Below are positions 53,341 to 61,785 of a DNA stretch of 64,000 nt, one piece after another. The notes below the pieces were generated by a model. That model searched no databases. It saw only the letters and a list, made by a program, of their open reading frames with translations, and had not been told where the DNA came from. Position numbers and translations under genes: made by a program. The stretch is from NCBI RefSeq assembly GCF_000744375.1, contig NZ_JQLU01000005.1:1364001-1428000 (forward strand), in the 5' to 3' direction. The stretch is from Carnobacterium gallinarum DSM 4847 (GTDB lineage: Bacteria; Bacillota; Bacilli; Lactobacillales; Carnobacteriaceae). The stretch's first letter is position 1, and each line of letters opens with the position of its first letter.

Positions 53341-53482
53341 GATCCTCAAAAGTTAGACTTAAAAAATCTAATTTTTGGAGGTCTTTTTGTATGGAAAAAT
53401 ATAGTACAGAATTTAAGATGAAAGTTATACAAAACGATTTAAATGGAAAATGTTGAAGGAAGAATTTAGCTGAAAAACAAAT
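53341..53482 (+). mobile_element. left-end remnant of an IS3-family element
   Basis: A terminal-repeat-like stretch (GATCCTCAAAAGTTAGACTT, then CTAATTTTTGGAGGTC) precedes an ATG at 53391 encoding MEKYSTEFKMKVIQNDLNGK, a stop, then RKNLAEKQ, the start of an IS3-family OrfA. It ends abruptly at LXG-operon sequence (53483). The first part can also fold as a terminator for adaB. Confidence 0.65.
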
Positions 53483-53572
53483 ATTCATAGTGTCGCAAGC
53501 GATTTTGAGGTGATGAATAAAGAATTAGAAAATTTAATGACTCCTACAGAATTGGGAGATAAAGTCAAATGA
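53483..53572 (+). pseudogene. C-terminal fragment of a WXG100-like LXG partner gene
   Basis: Encodes IHSVASDFEVMNKELENLMT, then PTELGDKVK and a stop, matching the end of the protein at 36306-36602 (PAALGGKSK there). The upstream part has been replaced by the IS3 remnant. Confidence 0.75.
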
Positions 53573-53802
53573 AAAATAGAACTGTAGAAGAAGCAACGTA
53601 TGAACTAAGAAAGATTACGGAGCAATTAGATGATAATAGACGTGCTTTTACAGAACATTATCGCAAGAAAGAGGATGTTGCCACTATTTTCCAAGAAGTG
53701 ACTGATTCTTTTCACGAGGACAAAGAGATTTGGAAAGAGGGAGAAAATCAAGATAGTGAACAGATGGTACCATCGTTGTCTGGAGATTCTGAGGAAGCAT
53801 AG
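53569..53802 (+). pseudogene. truncated DUF3958/Lap2-like LXG partner gene
   Basis: 77 codons. The first 58 residues match the N-terminus of the protein at 35956-36309 with only a few differences (KNRT for NNQT, T for R, D for N), up to IWKEGE. After that the frame continues with an unrelated acidic tail (NQDSEQMVPSLSGDSEEA) and stops, so about half of the coiled coil is lost. It keeps the ATGA-type overlap with the fragment before it. No LXG toxin gene follows. Confidence 0.7.
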
Positions 53803-53994
53803 TCAAAACTTCAATATGAATTTTCAATGTTAGTTTATGAAGTATTGAAAAAGTTAGACTATGCTATATTATCTTACGGAAAAGGAAATGAAAAAATAGA
53901 AGGATTGAGATTTTCTGACGATGTAGTTTTATTTGGTCCTGATGCTACAGTATACGATTTACTTTATAAAGATGTTTTAGATGTTACTCCATAA
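53803..53994 (+). pseudogene. 63-codon orphan fragment after the LXG remnant
   Basis: The frame runs on from the preceding stop. A first in-frame ATG is at 53827, without a ribosome site. It encodes MLVYEVLKKLDYAILSYGKG ... FSDDVVLFGPDATVYDLLYKD and ends VLDVTP. The family is not recognised. It could be the tail of a toxin or an immunity gene. Confidence 0.4.
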
Positions 53995-54348
53995 GGTTTG
54001 GGCTATTTATTCTGTTCCAAAATTTTTTTGGTCACTACATACTCAGTTTTGTTTTTTTATTTTGCATAATAATAGAAGAAGGAGTAAACTAGCTGTATTT
54101 GATAAAATGTATAAATTGTCACAAAATTAACTGAAATCTCACTTTTTCATAAAAATAGTTGGCAGTTAAGCAATACTGTGGTAGGATTTTAAGGGATACT
54201 TATCTTTGTGAAATTTAAATTATTATCATGAATATTTGTCGTTTTTAAAGTGAAAAATACTTACGAGGTTAACGCATTTTTTCGTTAATTAAGTTTGTGA
54301 AAAAAACAGTCCGTTAAGAAGGATTTGTAAACAGAGAGGAAGGTTTAA
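53995..54348. other. 354-bp AT-rich gap
   Basis: I see no gene or strong hairpin. It presumably holds the promoter of the U32 pair. Its left part may be further decayed mobile sequence. Confidence 0.4.
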
Positions 54349-55269
54349 ATGATTGAACTGATTGCAACAGCTGAATCAATGAACCAAGCAAAGGCTTTAA
54401 TTGAAGCAGGAGTGAATACGATTTATCTAGGTGAGGATTTTTATGGATTGCGTTTGCCGGGATCCTTTACGCTAGAAGATATTAAGGAAATAACCGAGTA
54501 TGCCCATCAAGAAGGCGCAGCGATTTGTGTAGCGGTCAATGCGATTTTACACAATGACCGGATTGATTTTGTTGGTCCTTATTTACAAGAATTGGCGCAG
54601 ATTGGTGTGGATCGAGTGGCTATTGGGGATCCCGGAGCGATTCATGTATTGAAGTCGTTAGAATTGGATTTACCGTATGTCTATGATGCTCAAATCATGG
54701 TAACTAGTGCCAAGCAAGTGAATTTTTGGGTGAAGCGTGGTGCAGCAGGAGCTGTTTTAGCGCGTGAATTGCCTTATGATGAATTAAAAATTATGGCACC
54801 AAAAGTCGAAGTACCGATGGAGATTTTAGTTTATGGAGCCACTTGTATCCATCAATCAAAACGTCTACTTGTTGAAAATTATTTTAACTTTATTGAAAAA
54901 CCAGAAGACACATCTAAAGAGCGAGGTCTGTTTATTTCTGAACCGAAAAAAACAGAGACACATTATTCGATTTATGAAGATTTAAATGGCACACATATCT
55001 TTGCTACGAATGACTTAAACTTATTGCCAGAGTTAGAAAAGTTGCAAGAACTTGGCTTAACTCAATGGAAATTAGATGGGATTTTTACAGCAGGTGAGAA
55101 TTTTGTAGAGATTGCCAAGATTTTTATAGCAGCAAAAGAAGCGTTGTTAGCAGGAACATGGTCGCCAGAGTTGATGGAGCAATTCACTCAACAAGTAATT
55201 GACTTACACCCGGCTAATCGTGAATTAGATGAAGGATTTTTTGTCATGGATCCAGATGATGTTAAATAA
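54349..55269 (+). CDS. U32 peptidase-family protein, YrrN-like (tRNA hydroxylation)
   Basis: A 306-residue cytoplasmic protein. ELIATAESMNQAKALIEAGV and IYLGEDFYGLRLPGSF begin a TIM-barrel-like U32 domain, and MEILVYGATCIHQSKRLLVEN is the counterpart of the family signature but keeps only one cysteine. In Bacillus the paired YrrN/YrrO (TrhP1/TrhP2) proteins are needed for 5-hydroxyuridine at the tRNA wobble position; the same pair and order occur here. The older 'peptidase' label is doubtful. AGAGAGGAAGG precedes the ATG. The partner gene follows 21 bp later. Confidence 0.8.
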   Translation: MIELIATAESMNQAKALIEAGVNTIYLGEDFYGLRLPGSFTLEDIKEITEYAHQEGAAICVAVNAILHNDRIDFVGPYLQELAQIGVDRVAIGDPGAIHVLKSLELDLPYVYDAQIMVTSAKQVNFWVKRGAAGAVLARELPYDELKIMAPKVEVPMEILVYGATCIHQSKRLLVENYFNFIEKPEDTSKERGLFISEPKKTETHYSIYEDLNGTHIFATNDLNLLPELEKLQELGLTQWKLDGIFTAGENFVEIAKIFIAAKEALLAGTWSPELMEQFTQQVIDLHPANRELDEGFFVMDPDDVK

Positions 55270-55290
55270 TTGAAGGAGCAAACTAAAATC

Positions 55291-56523
55291 ATGAGAACAA
55301 TACTAAAAAAACCAGAAGTTTTAGCACCCGCTGGAACGTTAGAAAAATTAAAAACGGCTATCCATTATGGAGCCGATGCAGTTTATATTGGTGGAGATGC
55401 CTATGGCTTAAGAAGTCGCGCTGGTAATTTCAGCTTTGATGAGATGCGTGAAGGTGTCGCCTTTGCTAAAAAATACGATGCTAAAGTGTACGTTGCGGCA
55501 AATATGGTGACCCATGAAGGAAATGAAATTGGAGCTGGTGAATTCTTTAGAACCTTACGTGATCTAGGAATTAGTGCGGTAATCGTATCAGATCCAGCTT
55601 TGATTGAAACTTGTGCGATGGAAGCACCAGGTTTACCCATTCATTTATCAACCCAAGCTTCAGCAACAAACTATCAAACGTTGGAATTTTGGCGTAATGA
55701 AGGTTTAGAACGAGTTGTGTTAGCTCGTGAAGTTGGCATGGATGAAGTGAAAGAAATTCGTGAAAAGACTGAAGTTGAGATTGAAGCCTTTATTCATGGA
55801 GCGATGTGTATTTCTTATTCAGGACGTTGTGTGTTATCCAATCATATGTCTCAAAGAGATGCCAATCGTGGTGGTTGTTCGCAATCTTGTCGTTGGAAGT
55901 ATGATTTATTCGATATGCCAATTTCAGGTGAGCGTGAATCCTTGGTTGGCGGACAACCGTTGGAAGAATTTTCAATGAGCGCAGTAGATATGTCCATGAT
56001 TCACCACATCCCTGAATTAGTTGAGAACGGTGTTGATAGCTTGAAGATTGAAGGACGAATGAAATCAATTCATTACGTTTCTACAGTGTCAAATGTATAT
56101 CGTCAAGCAATTGATACGTATTGCGCGGATCCTGATAATTATGTCTTTAGACAAGAGTGGGAAGATGAGCTATGGAAAGTGGCGCAACGTGAGCTTTCTA
56201 CTGGGTTTTATTATGGTGTCCCAACGGAAGATGAACAATTATTCGGCAAACGTCGCAAGATTCCGGCATATGGTTTTATTGGTCAGGTTTTAGAGTACGA
56301 TCCAGAAACTCAGATTGCTACTATCCAACAACGCAATAACTTTGGTGTTGGCGACGATGTTGAGTTCTACGGTCCCGGGTTTACTCATTCTCACCAAGTC
56401 ATTGATGTCTTATGGAATGAAGACGATGAACCTATCGATCGCGCGCCTAATGCCATGATGACAGTCAAAACAAAAGTAACTACACCGGTTAAACGTTACG
56501 ATATGATTCGTAAATTACGTTAA
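55291..56523 (+). CDS. U32 peptidase-family protein, YrrO-like (tRNA hydroxylation)
   Basis: A 410-residue protein with the full U32 signature EAFIHGAMCISYSGRCVLS followed by GGCSQSCRW; the four cysteines probably bind an iron-sulphur cluster. KPEVLAPAGTLEKLKTAIHYGADAVYIGG is the usual start, and a C-terminal beta-barrel (about 325-410) follows. With the preceding gene it should supply prephenate-dependent 5-hydroxyuridine formation in tRNA. The ATG at 55291 is behind GAAGGAG (spacing 12); an in-frame TTG at 55270 has no site. Confidence 0.85.
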   Translation: MRTILKKPEVLAPAGTLEKLKTAIHYGADAVYIGGDAYGLRSRAGNFSFDEMREGVAFAKKYDAKVYVAANMVTHEGNEIGAGEFFRTLRDLGISAVIVSDPALIETCAMEAPGLPIHLSTQASATNYQTLEFWRNEGLERVVLAREVGMDEVKEIREKTEVEIEAFIHGAMCISYSGRCVLSNHMSQRDANRGGCSQSCRWKYDLFDMPISGERESLVGGQPLEEFSMSAVDMSMIHHIPELVENGVDSLKIEGRMKSIHYVSTVSNVYRQAIDTYCADPDNYVFRQEWEDELWKVAQRELSTGFYYGVPTEDEQLFGKRRKIPAYGFIGQVLEYDPETQIATIQQRNNFGVGDDVEFYGPGFTHSHQVIDVLWNEDDEPIDRAPNAMMTVKTKVTTPVKRYDMIRKLR

Positions 56524-56526
56524 TAA

Positions 56527-56572
56527 AAATGACTGAGTTTCTGTGAACAGGGCAGAAATTCAGTCATTTTTT
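56527..56572 (+). terminator. terminator of the U32 pair
   Basis: AATGACTGA-TTTCTG pairs with CAGAAA-TCAGTCATT with small internal bulges, followed by Ts. Confidence 0.8.
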
Positions 56573-56705
56573 AGTTTTTATTTGTTAAATAATATGTAAC
56601 TTTATTCTACAATCAATTTTTTTGTCTTTAAGTTTCTTTTAAGTTAGCCAGTGTATAGTTCTAGGTAAGTTAAGAAATCTACTAAACTTTAGGAGCTGAC
56701 AGCAA

Positions 56706-57122
56706 ATGGACGAAGAACATCAAGAAACAATACAAGCCGAGGAAACACCGATATATTCTGTACCAAACCAACCTAAAAAGCAATCATGGTGGACGAAACT
56801 AAACCAAAAAATAGTTGGATTTAGTCTGACTTTTCTACTGATTGGCTTTCTTGGAGGTTATCAAGTATCAGGTATGAATACAGGAAAATACAATACTCCA
56901 AATACCAACGAAGCCCAACAAACAAACGGAAATATGCACCAAGGTGGAAGTCCAAATAATGGAGAGACACCGCCTGAACGACCAGATGTTACTAGTGGAG
57001 CTAGTGAAAATCAAGAGGATGGAACCTTAACCGATGACGATTCTTCTACAAGTAAGAATAAAAATACAACAGGCACTTCCACGAATAAAAGTACAAATCA
57101 AACTGAGGATGGTATTTTATAA
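56706..57122 (+). CDS. hypothetical single-pass membrane protein with disordered tail
   Basis: A 138-residue protein: an acidic N-terminus, KKQSWWTKLNQK, one hydrophobic helix (about 38-52, FSLTFLLIGFLGGYQVSG), then about 85 residues rich in Asn, Thr, Ser, Gly and Asp (disordered), ending QTEDGIL. The basic residues before the helix suggest a cytoplasmic N-terminus and an outside tail. No family recognised. AGGAGC lies upstream of the ATG, and a terminator follows at 57129. Confidence 0.6.
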   Translation: MDEEHQETIQAEETPIYSVPNQPKKQSWWTKLNQKIVGFSLTFLLIGFLGGYQVSGMNTGKYNTPNTNEAQQTNGNMHQGGSPNNGETPPERPDVTSGASENQEDGTLTDDDSSTSKNKNTTGTSTNKSTNQTEDGIL

Positions 57123-57128
57123 ATAGGT

Positions 57129-57178
57129 AGGCTAAAATCAAGAAGGGAATTTAACCCAATTGGTTTTAGCTTTTTTTA
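57129..57178 (+). terminator. terminator
   Basis: GCTAAAATCAA pairs with TTGGTTTTAGC (one G-T pair), followed by seven Ts. Confidence 0.75.
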
Positions 57179-57278
57179 AATAAATATTTCCTCATTTACT
57201 AAAAAAAAAGCATTGATTTTATTTTAATTATGTTATACTTGTAGCATTGTTTGCTAATGCTAAATGGAGGATTGTCAC

Positions 57279-58043
57279 ATGTTAAAGAAGAATCATGCAA
57301 TCTGGCAGGAAACGCTAAAAGTAGCGTTGCCCCTTTGCTTAAGCTATATCCCAGTTGGACTGGCTTGCGGTGTACTGCTACAAAAAGTCGGATTTAATGG
57401 CTTTTATACTGCACTTATCTCGTTTTTTGTCTTTTCTGGCGGAGCCCAGTTTTTAGCGGCCGCTATGTTAGTTGATGCAACGCCGATTGCCTCGATTATC
57501 TTAATGACCTTGTTTTTAGAATTACGCTATATCTTATTGAGTTCGAGTTTATCGACCTTTATAAAAAAAGAGAAAAAGGGCTTTATTTCCATTTTTACTC
57601 GAACGATTAATGATGAAAATTATGCTGTCAATTACTTAAAATTTTCAACTGATAAAAATTGGACTAGTCGTAAAGCATTAATGGTGAATCGTTATTCTTT
57701 AGCCTCATGGTTGCTGAGTAATGTTGCTGGAACGATGCTAGGTTCAGTGATTCCTTTAGAAACACATATAGTTGATTTTGCTTTAACGGCAATGTTTATT
57801 TATATGTTTACCATGCAGTTACAAAATAAACTGATTATCTTTGTTGGACTATTTTCAGGTGTACTATCAGTCGTAACGATGTTGCTTTTTCAAAGCACAA
57901 TTGGTTTAATCTTAGCTACAGTGATTGCTTCCCTAACTGGTTATTTTATTGAGAAAAAAATAAAGTTAACCAAACTTCCTGAAAAGCCGATGTTACGGGA
58001 TAGTAAGCCTTTTGAAACGGAGGTTCCCACTACTCATGAATAA
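57279..58043 (+). CDS. azlC: AzlC-type branched-chain amino-acid exporter, large subunit
   Basis: A 254-residue membrane protein with about seven or eight helices. LPLCLSYIPVGLACGVLLQKVG and SFFVFSGGAQFLAAAMLV are the conserved AzlC segments, and LFLELRYILLSSSLS is the central motif. With AzlD it exports branched-chain amino acids and related compounds. TGGAGG lies 8 nt before the ATG at 57279; an ATG at 57264 precedes that site and is unlikely. The end overlaps azlD by 8 nt. Confidence 0.88.
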   Translation: MLKKNHAIWQETLKVALPLCLSYIPVGLACGVLLQKVGFNGFYTALISFFVFSGGAQFLAAAMLVDATPIASIILMTLFLELRYILLSSSLSTFIKKEKKGFISIFTRTINDENYAVNYLKFSTDKNWTSRKALMVNRYSLASWLLSNVAGTMLGSVIPLETHIVDFALTAMFIYMFTMQLQNKLIIFVGLFSGVLSVVTMLLFQSTIGLILATVIASLTGYFIEKKIKLTKLPEKPMLRDSKPFETEVPTTHE

Positions 58044-58353
58044 TCAATTTTTACTTTTAATTCTAGGCATGTCAGCTGTGTCCTATTTACCACGAGTGGT
58101 GCCAATGATGTATTTTTCTAAACGTGAGATTCCTCAATGGTTTCAAGATTGGATGAAATATGTACCAGCAGCTTTATTTGCAGCTTTATTTTTTAAAGAT
58201 GTTTTTATTGTCGAACATCAGCTGAGCTTGTTAGCGAATATGAAAATTATTGCTGCGGTTATTGTTATGGGCGTAGCGTATAAAACTAAATCAATGGGCC
58301 TTTCTGTAATTGCGGGATTGGGTTCGATTATCTTATTGTCATTTGTTTTTTAA
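58036..58353 (+). CDS. azlD: AzlD-type branched-chain amino-acid exporter, small subunit
   Basis: A 105-residue protein with four hydrophobic helices. LGMSAVSYLPRVVPMMYFSK and QDWMKYVPAALFAALFFKD are the conserved AzlD segments. The ATG at 58036 lies inside the end of azlC, 12 nt after GGAGG, so translation is coupled. A TTG at 58012 would extend it by eight residues, without support. Confidence 0.87.
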   Translation: MNNQFLLLILGMSAVSYLPRVVPMMYFSKREIPQWFQDWMKYVPAALFAALFFKDVFIVEHQLSLLANMKIIAAVIVMGVAYKTKSMGLSVIAGLGSIILLSFVF

Positions 58354-58361
58354 TTGAATAG

Positions 58362-58406
58362 CAAAAGAGCTGATTATCGGAATAGTGATAATCAGCTCTT
58401 TTGTTT
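58362..58406. terminator. terminator of azlCD
   Basis: CAAAAGAGCTGATTATC and GATAATCAGCTCTTTTG are a perfect 17-bp stem around GGAATAGT. The following 270 bp up to 58679 show no gene. Confidence 0.9.
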
Positions 58407-58679
58407 ATATAGATGGGTATTTGATAGTAACTTTCAATTGATATCTTTTTTTACGAGAGGTGCGATAATTGCAGGGAGGTATAAAAAATAATTTTTAACT
58501 GTCTATTTTATTAGATATTGGATATAATTATAGTGAAAGATAAAAAGAGTATCAAAGTAAAAAAATAAAGAGACAGTATCGGTTATCTCTAATAACGATG
58601 AAGCAATGGTGATTATCTTTTCAAGAGATCATCAAGAGTTAGTCAGTTTAACTACTTATTATTCAAGGAGGATTAATTT

Positions 58680-60401
58680 GTGTCTTATCAAGAAATCTTA
58701 TTTCCATTTTTAGGCGGTTTAGGAATTTTTTTATTTGGAATGAAATATATGGGGGATGGCCTACAGAAGTCAGCAGGAGATTCTTTAAAAGAAATTCTAA
58801 ATACCTTCACATCCACGCCACTAAGAGCCGTTTTAGCTGGTTTGATTGTAACCGCTATTATTCAAAGCAGTTCGGGGACAACCGTCTTAACCGTTGGATT
58901 AGTTAGTGTTGGGTTTATGTCGTTGCGCCAGGCAATCGGCGTTATTATGGGAGCAAATGTTGGAACAACGGTGACCGCGTTTATTATTGGATTTAATCTA
59001 GGTAATTATGCTTTGCCTATTATTGGAATCGGTTCGATTTTACTTTTCTTTTCAAAAAGAGAGAAGGTAAACAATATTGGTCAGATTCTATTTGGTTTTG
59101 GTTGCTTATTCTATGGATTGAAGCTAATGGGAGCTGGAATGGCACCACTAAGTCAGTTGCCACAATTCTCAAAATTAATGATTGAGGTTTCTCATTTTCC
59201 AATTTTAGGTGTAGGAATTGGGACACTATTGACTATGGTTTTGCAGAGTTCCAGTGCGACTATTGGGATTTTACAGCAATTATATAGCCAAGGAAGTTTA
59301 GCGATGGGTGCGGTGTTGCCGATTTTATTTGGAGATAATATTGGAACGACGATTACAGCGGTTATTGCATCGCTAGGGGCTAGTGTTGCGGCTAAACGTA
59401 CGGCTGCCTCACATGTTGTTTTCAATCTAGTTGGTGCAATTATTTTCACATTATTATTAACACCTTTTACTGCGGTTGTGGTAAGTATTGCCAATTTATT
59501 TCAGTTAAATCCAGCAATGCAAATCGCGGTAGCCCACGGTTTATTTAACGTTTCAAACTTACTCATTCAATTCTGGTTCATTGATAAAATCGAATTATTG
59601 GTGAGAAAAATTGTACCAGGAAAAGATAAAAGTATTGAATTTAAAGCGTCTAATTTAAATGAAGCAATTATTCAAAGTTCACCTGTTTTAGCCTTAAGCC
59701 AAGCTAAGATTGAGTTGTTGCAAATGGGTGAGTATGTCATGGGGGCATTTGAATCAACGAAGGCCTATTATGAAAAACAAGATGACATGGATATGGAAAA
59801 TGCCAATCAATACGAGAATGCTATTAATGATATGGATAATCGTTTAACAGAATATCTTGTTAAACTATCCGCGACGGAATTAACGATTTCAGAAAGTCAT
59901 GAACAGACCATGATGCTAGAGTTAACAAAAGATTTAGAACGGATTGGCGATCATTGTCGAAATATTACACAAAATATTAACGAAGCCATCAAGCTTGAGA
60001 AGAAACAAAAGGCAAAAGATAAAAAAGAAGGAAAAATTTCTCATCGTGATACTGTAATTCTATATGATGAAGATTTGGTCGATTTATTTGAAAAAGTTTT
60101 AAAAAATATTCGAGATTCCTTAATTGCTTTTGAAAATGATGATCAAGAAATGGCTGCATATATGTTGGAGCGCGAAGAACAGATTGATCAGATGGTAAAA
60201 CTGCTTAGGAAGAAATATATTTCAATTATGAATAGTGGGAAAGGTCGAGCAGCTGACGGTGTTTTATTTATCGATACGGCTTCCAATCTAGAAAGAATGA
60301 GTGACCGCACAATTCATATTGCTAAGTATGTTCTAGGTGAACGCTATGGAACAGAGACTATCTCAATAGAACAGTCGGTAAATCCGATTATTCAGCAATA
60401 A
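58680..60401 (+). CDS. Na/phosphate cotransporter family protein with PhoU domain
   Basis: A 573-residue protein starting at GTG behind AAGGAGG. Two inverted Na_Pi_cotrans repeats (about 10-310) carry the paired QSSS motifs, AIIQSSSGTTVLTVGL and VLQSSSATIGIL, which line the substrate site of NptA/SLC34-type transporters. A cytoplasmic PhoU-like helical domain (about 345-560) contains KDLERIGDHCRNI and SNLERMSDRTIHIAKY. It is expected to move sodium and phosphate; the PhoU part may sense or regulate. Monocistronic, with a terminator behind it. Confidence 0.87.
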   Translation: MSYQEILFPFLGGLGIFLFGMKYMGDGLQKSAGDSLKEILNTFTSTPLRAVLAGLIVTAIIQSSSGTTVLTVGLVSVGFMSLRQAIGVIMGANVGTTVTAFIIGFNLGNYALPIIGIGSILLFFSKREKVNNIGQILFGFGCLFYGLKLMGAGMAPLSQLPQFSKLMIEVSHFPILGVGIGTLLTMVLQSSSATIGILQQLYSQGSLAMGAVLPILFGDNIGTTITAVIASLGASVAAKRTAASHVVFNLVGAIIFTLLLTPFTAVVVSIANLFQLNPAMQIAVAHGLFNVSNLLIQFWFIDKIELLVRKIVPGKDKSIEFKASNLNEAIIQSSPVLALSQAKIELLQMGEYVMGAFESTKAYYEKQDDMDMENANQYENAINDMDNRLTEYLVKLSATELTISESHEQTMMLELTKDLERIGDHCRNITQNINEAIKLEKKQKAKDKKEGKISHRDTVILYDEDLVDLFEKVLKNIRDSLIAFENDDQEMAAYMLEREEQIDQMVKLLRKKYISIMNSGKGRAADGVLFIDTASNLERMSDRTIHIAKYVLGERYGTETISIEQSVNPIIQQ

Positions 60402-60422
60402 AAAAACGGTCATTAAAAATAT

Positions 60423-60465
60423 AAACTTCTATTCTGGCTTTTAAAATCCTGATAGAAGTTTTTTT
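60423..60465 (+). terminator. terminator of the Na/Pi gene
   Basis: AAACTTCTAT pairs with ATAGAAGTTT, with an inner GG/CC pair, then Ts. Confidence 0.75.
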
Positions 60466-60571
60466 GCGTTTATGCAAGAGAGCGCTTTGATAGTTAGAAT
60501 ACAGTATACTAAATTAGATTTTAAGTAGAAAGCATCTTCAATTTGATTCAATAGTATTTCTATCATGAAAT

Positions 60572-60607
60572 TAAAAAAATTGTCGCAATAGATTTCTGAA
60601 TCTATTG
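60572..60607 (-). terminator. orphan minus-strand terminator-like hairpin
   Basis: CAATAGATT and AATCTATTG pair around TCTG. On the minus strand a run of seven Ts follows. No intact minus-strand gene lies upstream of it, so it may belong to the small decayed region at 60712-61127. Confidence 0.45.
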
Positions 60608-60711
60608 TAGTGCATCTTTTATTTAGATTTAAAAATCTTTTTTAAATTAGATAGTTTAAAGCAAATAAAAAAACCACTAAAGCTACTCAAAGCTAAAATG
60701 GAGGTAGTCTA

Positions 60712-60882
60712 TTACCAATTACAGACGATGCTGTAATTTTGTTTTTTACTTTTTATATTGTATTTATGAGGTATAAACTTAGTATAACGAAGATTTATGA
60801 AGAAAGTGTGATGTCTGGTATAAAAAATTGTGAAGTTCCAGCTTTAAAAAAGAGACTATATGTATTAGGTCGATATTTATAA
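60712..60882 (+). pseudogene. 56-codon small hydrophobic/basic ORF with a lost start codon
   Basis: Behind a good GGAGG (60700-60704) the frame opens with TTA where TTG or ATG would be expected, then PITDDAVILFFTFYIVFMRY. It continues KLSITKIYEE, SVMSGIKNCEVPALKKRL and YVLGRYL. The layout is an N-terminal membrane helix and a basic tail. The nearest internal ATG (60766) would remove most of the helix. It resembles small membrane proteins of the holin-like-toxin kind, but I cannot name a family. Either a start-codon mutant or a gene using a rare start. Confidence 0.4.
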
Positions 60883-60941
60883 ATACTCAATAGAAATGGT
60901 AGGCTGAATAAGTACAAATCGGAAAAGTGTGTGTGAACTAA

Positions 60942-61127
60942 ACGAATACTAAAAATCAAAAAACCATTGTCTTATTTTTATTCAGAATAACGTATTTAGT
61001 CACATTGCTGTATGTGATCAAAATTAGTTTTTCTAATTCTGATTCAACTTTATTTTCAATCTTATACACAAAAGACGTTGCCACCCAATATAGGATTGTC
61101 AACAAAAGGATAGACAATCAGTTTTAG
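60942..61127 (+). pseudogene. possible decayed membrane-protein fragment
   Basis: A start-less frame of 61 codons encodes KTIVLFLFRITYLVTLLYVI then KISFSNSDSTLF and a short polar tail. The hydrophobic stretch could be a membrane helix, for example of a VanZ-like protein, but this is weak. Most of 60466-61218 appears to be decayed or non-coding. Confidence 0.2.
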
Positions 61128-61166
61128 TAATAATCATCGGAATACTATTAGTTTTGTTTATTCTAT

Positions 61167-61212
61167 AAAAAGAGGGGGACGTAAAATCAAAAATTTACGT
61201 TCCCTCTTTTTT
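61167..61212. terminator. terminator of the GNAT gene
   Basis: AAAAAGAGGG-GACGTAAAAT pairs with ATTTACGT-CCCTCTTTTTT. It lies just beyond the stop of the minus-strand gene at 61219. Confidence 0.8.
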
Positions 61213-61218
61213 AGTTAT

Positions 61219-61707
61219 TTAAAGTTTAAATTCCATAACATAATCGTCCATAATATAGCCGCCACCAATATCCGCAACTTGTTCTTTGATGGTTTTAAAG
61301 CCCATTCGCTCATAGGCTGCAATTGATTTGGCATTATATTTATTAACCGTTAGCTGAATAGTAGCTACTTGATTTTCTCTTGCTGCTTTTTGGACTTTAG
61401 CGAAAACAGCTTTCCCTAATCCGTGTTGTCTGAAGCTAGAACGAATATAGAGCTTGCTTAAAAATAAATAATCAGGGAATAGTTGAAAACCTGTATAACC
61501 CGCCCATTTTCCATTAAGATCAATCAAGAAATAATCCAGTCCGTTTTGTAAATCTTGATAGATTTTTTCAGACGATTGTAAATTAGTCAGCATATATTCC
61601 ACTTGTTCAGCACCAATAATTGACGTGTAGTGTTCTTCCCAGATTTCTCTAGCTAATGTATGAAGCAGCTCAGCATCTTCTTGAGTCCGTGCTTTTTTTA
61701 GTTGCAT
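61219..61707 (-). CDS. GNAT-family N-acetyltransferase
   Basis: A 162-residue protein with the GNAT fold: LYIRSSFRQHGLGKAVFAKV is the acetyl-CoA-binding region (the usual Q/RxxGxG/A appears as RQHGLGKA), and NKYNAKSIAAYERMGFK is motif B. Substrate unknown; such stand-alone acetyltransferases can modify polyamines, ribosomal proteins or amino-sugars. GGGGGA precedes the ATG. It lies downstream of tyrS on the same strand, but a terminator (61738-61769) separates them. Confidence 0.82.
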   Translation of the reverse strand: MQLKKARTQEDAELLHTLAREIWEEHYTSIIGAEQVEYMLTNLQSSEKIYQDLQNGLDYFLIDLNGKWAGYTGFQLFPDYLFLSKLYIRSSFRQHGLGKAVFAKVQKAARENQVATIQLTVNKYNAKSIAAYERMGFKTIKEQVADIGGGYIMDDYVMEFKL

Positions 61708-61737
61708 CAGTCAAAATCCCCCTTATTCTATAGAAAG

Positions 61738-61769
61738 AAAATGTGGCAGAAGAAGTTCTACCACATTTT
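61738..61769 (-). terminator. terminator of tyrS
   Basis: AAAATGTGG and CCACATTTT pair, with an inner AGA/TCT; on the minus strand a T/C-rich run follows. Confidence 0.65.
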
Positions 61770-61785
61770 CAGATTGTTTCTTCAA

